From Rhizobium mongolense USDA 1844 (GTDB lineage: Bacteria > Pseudomonadota > Alphaproteobacteria > Rhizobiales > Rhizobiaceae): a stretch of DNA of 64,000 nucleotides. Location: contig NZ_ATTQ01000001.1 in assembly GCF_000419765.1 (NCBI RefSeq), positions 115-64,114 of the forward strand. The letters run 5' to 3'. Every line of letters begins with the position of its first letter. The stretch's first letter is position 1. The translations under genes and the position numbers were made by a program. The notes beneath the pieces were generated by a model that worked only from the letters and a program-made list of their open reading frames with translations, did no database searches and was not told where the DNA came from. Below, piece by piece: positions 60,524-64,000 of the stretch.

Positions 60524-60808
60524 TTACATAGATTGTGTGCTTCGCCATTCGACGACATCCGCGCTTTGAACCCAGATGGTTTCCTCTTCGCCGGCGCGGC
60601 CATGCTCCAATTTATATGTGGCGACCTCGCCGAAGGTGTCGGCATATGCCAGCAGGCGCTCCAGCGACGCGTCGGGCGGCGACGCTACTCGTTCCAAAGC
60701 CTCGCGCGTCACGATCACGAGCCAGTTCGACGCAATGTCGGTCATTGGGATATGGCCGTTCTCATTGGTGACGAACGGCGGCATGTTCGGGCGCATTTTA
60801 AGCGACAT
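60524..60808 (-). CDS. Small hypothetical protein
   Basis: A 94-residue soluble protein starting MSLKMRPNMPPFVTNENGHI, then MTDIASNWLVIVTREALERV and VATYKLEHGRAGEEETIWVQ. It looks like a compact alpha/beta domain of unknown role. GAGGAAAATCA lies before ATG 60808; the frame from 60892 has no such support. First of several small minus-strand genes up to 62065 that are typical of rhizobial accessory replicons. Confidence 0.6.
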   Translation of the reverse strand: MSLKMRPNMPPFVTNENGHIPMTDIASNWLVIVTREALERVASPPDASLERLLAYADTFGEVATYKLEHGRAGEEETIWVQSADVVEWRSTQSM

Positions 60809-60935
60809 TGATTTTCCTCGGTCGAACGACGGAATGTCTCCGGTGCGGCTCAACGGTCCTTCGCAGCTTCCTTGTGCCAGTGATTGGCGCAAAGATCGCG
60901 CTGGCGATCAGCACCGGCATCATCAAAGTTGGATT

Positions 60936-61151
60936 TCACGAGCGCAGGCCTCGGAGCAATGCGGGGTCCTGCTTAAAGCCGTCGATCTCATTCTGGGCCT
61001 TAAAGTACGCCTCTCTCCAAAGCCGGTAGCGAACCGGTTCCGTTTGGGGATCATACGGATTGTCACCCAGCAACTTTCCAGTTTTTGGCGCTAACGCGCC
61101 CATGTTTTCAGCTTGCCAGTCGTCCAGTTCCCTTCTGCTGCCTTCAAACAT
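60936..61151 (-). CDS. Small conserved-looking hypothetical protein
   Basis: A 71-residue protein (MFEGSRRELDDWQAENMGAL, then TGKLLGDNPYDPQTEPVRYR and LWREAYFKAQNEIDGFKQD). The motif PVRYRLWREAYFKAQNEID suggests a short helical domain. GAGGAAGTAGACG lies before the ATG. Family name not known to me. Confidence 0.6.
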   Translation of the reverse strand: MFEGSRRELDDWQAENMGALAPKTGKLLGDNPYDPQTEPVRYRLWREAYFKAQNEIDGFKQDPALLRGLRS

Positions 61152-61226
61152 CGTCTACTTCCTCGTCTTTCAAAGCGTTCGCCAGTTCTGCCGCCGCATG
61201 ATCGAGCCTCGCCTTTGAGCAGGGCG

Positions 61227-61529
61227 TTAATGAACAATAGAACGGAGCTCCGTCGGAAGACCTTGGATCGCGAAGCGATGAAGCGGTGAACCTGCAAAAG
61301 CCCTCTCCATTTTCCGAGACTTCCCGAATTGCCGATCAAGTTCATTGGCGAGGTCGGTGGGATCCGTCATTCCCTGTTGAAAGAGGCGGATCATCAGCTT
61401 GGCTGCTGCATTGAAAGGTCGAGGCGGGTCGATAAGAATATCGTCTGTATAGCCAGCATCACTCAGCACCTGCTGCAGCATGCCGAGGTCTTGGCTCGTC
61501 AGATATTTCGTAGAAAATTCGGAAGACAT
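61227..61529 (-). CDS. Small helical hypothetical protein
   Basis: A 100-residue protein (MSSEFSTKYLTSQDLGMLQQ, KLMIRLFQQGMTDPTDLANE, LDRQFGKSRKMERAFAGSPL). It is related in layout to the 73-residue protein at 23057-23278. AAAGGAGGACCTT gives a strong ribosome-binding site. The middle motif recalls small regulators with a short helix-loop-helix. Function unknown. Confidence 0.6.
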   Translation of the reverse strand: MSSEFSTKYLTSQDLGMLQQVLSDAGYTDDILIDPPRPFNAAAKLMIRLFQQGMTDPTDLANELDRQFGKSRKMERAFAGSPLHRFAIQGLPTELRSIVH

Positions 61530-61822
61530 AAGGTCCTCCTTTCGGTCGGGGCAAGGGCATGGCGGCCCTCAAACAGCAGCGCCCGTGATGATGACTGCTG
61601 GAGGCGGGAACCATGCGCTGCCACCGGAGGCAAAGCAAATGAAATCTTTCGAAGATGCTAAAATACGCCCGACTGGCAAGCGCCCGCATTGCCGGATCAG
61701 CCGCAATGAACCCGCGACGTAGATATCGGGCAGAGCACCTTGATCGAGATCCGCTAGCTACGACAGAACTCGACAATTCCCACTCACGTCATTTCGGTGC
61801 CGAGGCAGCAGCCGACGAGGCG
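61530..61822. other. Intergenic region with one very short candidate
   Basis: A plus-strand 27-residue frame at 61639-61722 (MKSFEDAKIRPTGKRPHCRI) has GGAGG 8 bases before its ATG, but nothing else supports it. No other feature seen. Confidence 0.3.
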
Positions 61823-62065
61823 CTAGTGAACCGCCGACGAAGACCGCGCGTTCACGCGTGTTGCCACCTCTCCTATGTGGGTGCCGATGAGCAGTGTCGC
61901 GATGTCGTCGGAAGTACGATAACCGTCATGAAAGAATGCAAGGGCAGAAGCACATAGGAAATCCGTTGTCTTCTCATCAGGAGCGACCTGATAATAGTGG
62001 TACCATTCACCGACAGCTCGCGAGAGCACGGCAAAATCGGGTTCCCGCACCAGTCTTTGCAGCAT
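61823..62065 (-). CDS. Small helical hypothetical protein
   Basis: An 80-residue protein (MLQRLVREPDFAVLSRAVGE, then WYHYYQVAPDEKTTDFLCAS and ALAFFHDGYRTSDDIATLLI). GGGAGATCAATC lies before ATG 62065; the longer reading from 62239 overlaps the histidine kinase end and lacks a ribosome-binding site. The AFFHDGYRTSDDIATLL part resembles the FxQxGxTxxxxLxxxL core of the 23057 and 61227 proteins. Function unknown. Confidence 0.6.
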   Translation of the reverse strand: MLQRLVREPDFAVLSRAVGEWYHYYQVAPDEKTTDFLCASALAFFHDGYRTSDDIATLLIGTHIGEVATRVNARSSSAVH

Positions 62066-62235
62066 GATTGATCTCCCATTCCTGAGACTAAATGCTAGGT
62101 CGGGCGGAATTTTCTTCAACGGAAGAAGGTGCTCCTTATTCGGAGCGAATGACCTGGACTTCAGGCGAGCCTGCAAACAGCCTGTATGCGGACGGGGTTC
62201 AGTGCCTTTGACGGTTCGTCGAGCAGCCGCCTTTC

Positions 62236-63969
62236 TCAACTGTGGCCCGCTTTGCGCGGATTTTCGATTGCGCCATCCTCGCTTTGTGCGCGGGCGACCT
62301 GGAAAGACGTCGCCGGATGATCATCCGTCGGATCTTCCGGCAGAAAAAATGCCAGTTCAAATATCAGGCCGCTGGTCCCATATGTGAAAAGGCTTTTTGC
62401 CTGATATTTTGCCGGGAAGGCCTTTTCGATCAGCACCGAGCCGAACCCTCTGGCGTTGGGCCGAGTGACCTCGGGCCCCCCTGATTCCTGCCAGGTCAGC
62501 AGAACCCGCCGGTCCTTGAGGGTCCAGTTAACGACAATCCGGCCCTCGTCGGTGCTGAGTGCGCCGTATTTCATCGCGTTCGTCCCGAGCTCGTGCACGA
62601 CAAGCGACAGGGCCAGCGTGAGTTCCGCCGGTAGAGAAACCTGTGGACCTATTACTTCCATTCGGCTGGAATCGACCTCATGGTGGGGGCGCAGCGACTT
62701 TCGGATCGTCTCGGACATATCCGCCGAATGGGCCTCTCTTGTGAGAATGAGGTCGTAGGCTCCTGCCAGTGCCGTTAGCCTTTCGGAGAACACGGCATAA
62801 CGCGAAGGATCGCTCTTCGCAAAACTCTGTCGGGCGATCGCCTGCACCAAAGCGTAGCCGTTCTTGACTCTATGGGCCATCTCCCGCGACAGCAGGTCTC
62901 TTTCGTCCTCTGCCTCCTTCGCTTGCCGGTGCCGGGTGTCCAGTTCGTCAAGGAGACTGTCCAGTGTGGCACCCACAGCACCAAGTTCATCTTTCGCCGG
63001 ATTCATTCCCGTGCGCACGTCGGTCCTGCCGGCGCGCCAGTCTCCCATCACGCGAGCGATGTGGTGGATCGGTCTCACGATAAACCGGTTGCCTATGAGA
63101 ACGGCGGCCAGAAAGGCGAGCAGTGCGCCGCCGATGATGGACAGCGCGTTGACTTCCGTCGCTCGGTTGATCGGTGCGAATGCCTCCTCCTTCGAGATGC
63201 TGGCGCCGATGTAGAGCGGATTGTTTGGATGCTTGATCGGGCGATATCCAAGGATCCGTTTGATTCCGTCCTGTCCTGCAACCTCGATGATACCTGGAAA
63301 ATCCGCATAGATCAGGTGTTGAAAGGCAGCAGGTATGGCGGTTCCGACAAAGCGCTCGGGATATGGCACGCGTGCCAGTATCGTCCCCTTGCTGTCCGCG
63401 ATCGTTATGGCGTTGCCACCCTCTACGCCGCGTTCGGCGATCCTGTCCTGCAGCCATTCCAAGCGCAGGCCCGTCACCAGCACACGTTGGGCGACCCCCT
63501 CCTTCATCAGCGGCATCGCTACTGGAAGGACTGCACCCTTCGACATCCGGCTGTCGGTGTAGGTGCCGACCACAAACCGGCCTGACGCCAGGGCTTGCCT
63601 GAAGTAGTCCCGATCCGCGAACCGGACGCCACTCGGCGGCTCGACGCTGCCGCAGACAGGATGGCCCGCCAAGTCGGTCACAAAAATCGTGCGAATATTG
63701 GACACGCTCGAGGCGACCGACCGAAGGGCCCGATCGCAAGCCGCCGCGTCGAGATCCTGGATCGCGGGCATTGAGGCAACGGCGACAAGAAGGCCATGCA
63801 GCCCTTCGATGATCCGTTCGACTTCGGAAGCCGCCAGCCGCGCGGCCTGCGCAGCGTTGCCCCTGATTTCCTCGTTGCGCTGAAGGCGTGTCTCTACTTC
63901 GTTATAAACGAGCATCGCGACAACTGGCGCTAGCGCCGCAACCGCGACTGCAACGAGCTTCAGTCTCAT
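62236..63969 (-). CDS. Sensor histidine kinase (HWE type) with Cache and HAMP domains
   Basis: A 577-residue membrane kinase. TM1 is at residues 3-21 (LKLVAVAVAALAPVVAMLV). A periplasmic dCache-type sensor fills 35-270 (FVTDLAGHPVCGSV, RDYFRQALASGRFVVGTYTD). TM2 is at about 274-296 (ALSIIGGALLAFLAAVLIGN), then HAMP (IVRPIHHIARVMGDWRAGRT). The kinase core begins LLSREMAHRVKNGYALVQAI, with the phospho-His, followed by VHELGTNAMKYGALSTDEGR (N-box) and ARGFGSVLIEKAF. This is the HisKA_2/HWE pattern common in rhizobia. No response regulator is next to it. A disordered tail ends DGAIENPRKAGHS. Confidence 0.92.
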   Translation of the reverse strand: MRLKLVAVAVAALAPVVAMLVYNEVETRLQRNEEIRGNAAQAARLAASEVERIIEGLHGLLVAVASMPAIQDLDAAACDRALRSVASSVSNIRTIFVTDLAGHPVCGSVEPPSGVRFADRDYFRQALASGRFVVGTYTDSRMSKGAVLPVAMPLMKEGVAQRVLVTGLRLEWLQDRIAERGVEGGNAITIADSKGTILARVPYPERFVGTAIPAAFQHLIYADFPGIIEVAGQDGIKRILGYRPIKHPNNPLYIGASISKEEAFAPINRATEVNALSIIGGALLAFLAAVLIGNRFIVRPIHHIARVMGDWRAGRTDVRTGMNPAKDELGAVGATLDSLLDELDTRHRQAKEAEDERDLLSREMAHRVKNGYALVQAIARQSFAKSDPSRYAVFSERLTALAGAYDLILTREAHSADMSETIRKSLRPHHEVDSSRMEVIGPQVSLPAELTLALSLVVHELGTNAMKYGALSTDEGRIVVNWTLKDRRVLLTWQESGGPEVTRPNARGFGSVLIEKAFPAKYQAKSLFTYGTSGLIFELAFFLPEDPTDDHPATSFQVARAQSEDGAIENPRKAGHS

Positions 63970-64000
63970 TCTTCCGCCCTTTGGATCGTATGGATCCGTT

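Noticed and set aside
62872..63585. 237-residue plus frame opposite the histidine kinase
   Set aside because: Shadow; the sensor and HAMP domain are clear on the minus strand.

Overview
The window reads as accessory DNA of a Rhizobiaceae-like alphaproteobacterium (Rhizobium/Sinorhizobium/Ensifer type; the genus cannot be fixed from the sequence alone). Reasons: high GC, many small families typical of rhizobial replicons (DUF982, DUF1488, DUF3072, CopG/ParE pairs), an HWE-type histidine kinase, a class III cyclase with TPR repeats, and one GTTC-N7-GTTC SOS box, the alphaproteobacterial LexA form. No rRNA, intact tRNA, transposase, CRISPR array or replication gene was found. Many genes are broken (dinB, LacI regulator, ABC exporter, cupin, DUF1214, LuxR, triosephosphate isomerase), which fits a plasmid or chromid under weak selection.

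Layout. 1-4.9 kb: partial L,D-transpeptidase, dinB remnant, a divergent SnoaL-like/LysR pair and an outer-membrane barrel. 5.4-14.6 kb: a long same-strand cluster (parvulin isomerase, HupE-like membrane protein, secreted repeat-like protein, DUF3604, DUF2092, Cys-ended secreted peptide, Tat-exported metallo-beta-lactamase-fold hydrolase, CobW GTPase). It looks like one envelope system built around metal-dependent enzymes and is the best candidate here for an undescribed function. 15-28.4 kb: regulator/enzyme pairs (TetR-RidA with three operator copies, AraC-SDR, LysR-SDR, OhrR-type MarR-hydrolase) plus a GST and hydrolases. 28.8-36.8 kb: GGDEF-EAL protein, exonuclease III, an SOS-box cassette of three small genes, and an adenylate-cyclase/TPR protein closed by a 21-bp perfect hairpin. 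36.8-40.4 kb: YHS and ankyrin proteins, a truncated Ser/Thr kinase coupled to an RNase H-like protein, a ParE/CopG toxin-antitoxin pair and a degenerate tRNA. 40.7-47.4 kb: small stress-type genes (BON, DUF1488, DUF3072, SRAP, DUF982) among remnants.

47.7-49.3 kb is a dead ABC exporter. 49.4-59.4 kb is a sugar/polyol catabolic locus: SorC-type regulator, FGGY kinase and split transketolase on one strand, divergent from an RbsCBA-like ABC importer, two SDR dehydrogenases and a triosephosphate-isomerase remnant. An AT-rich TGAATA-type palindrome recurs at its control points. The inferred logic is uptake, oxidation to a ketose, phosphorylation, then two-carbon transfer into the pentose phosphate pathway; the parts resemble erythritol/tetritol and apiose pathways. 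59.5-60.4 kb holds an FMN riboswitch and ribB. The window ends with four small rhizobial proteins and a sensor histidine kinase.
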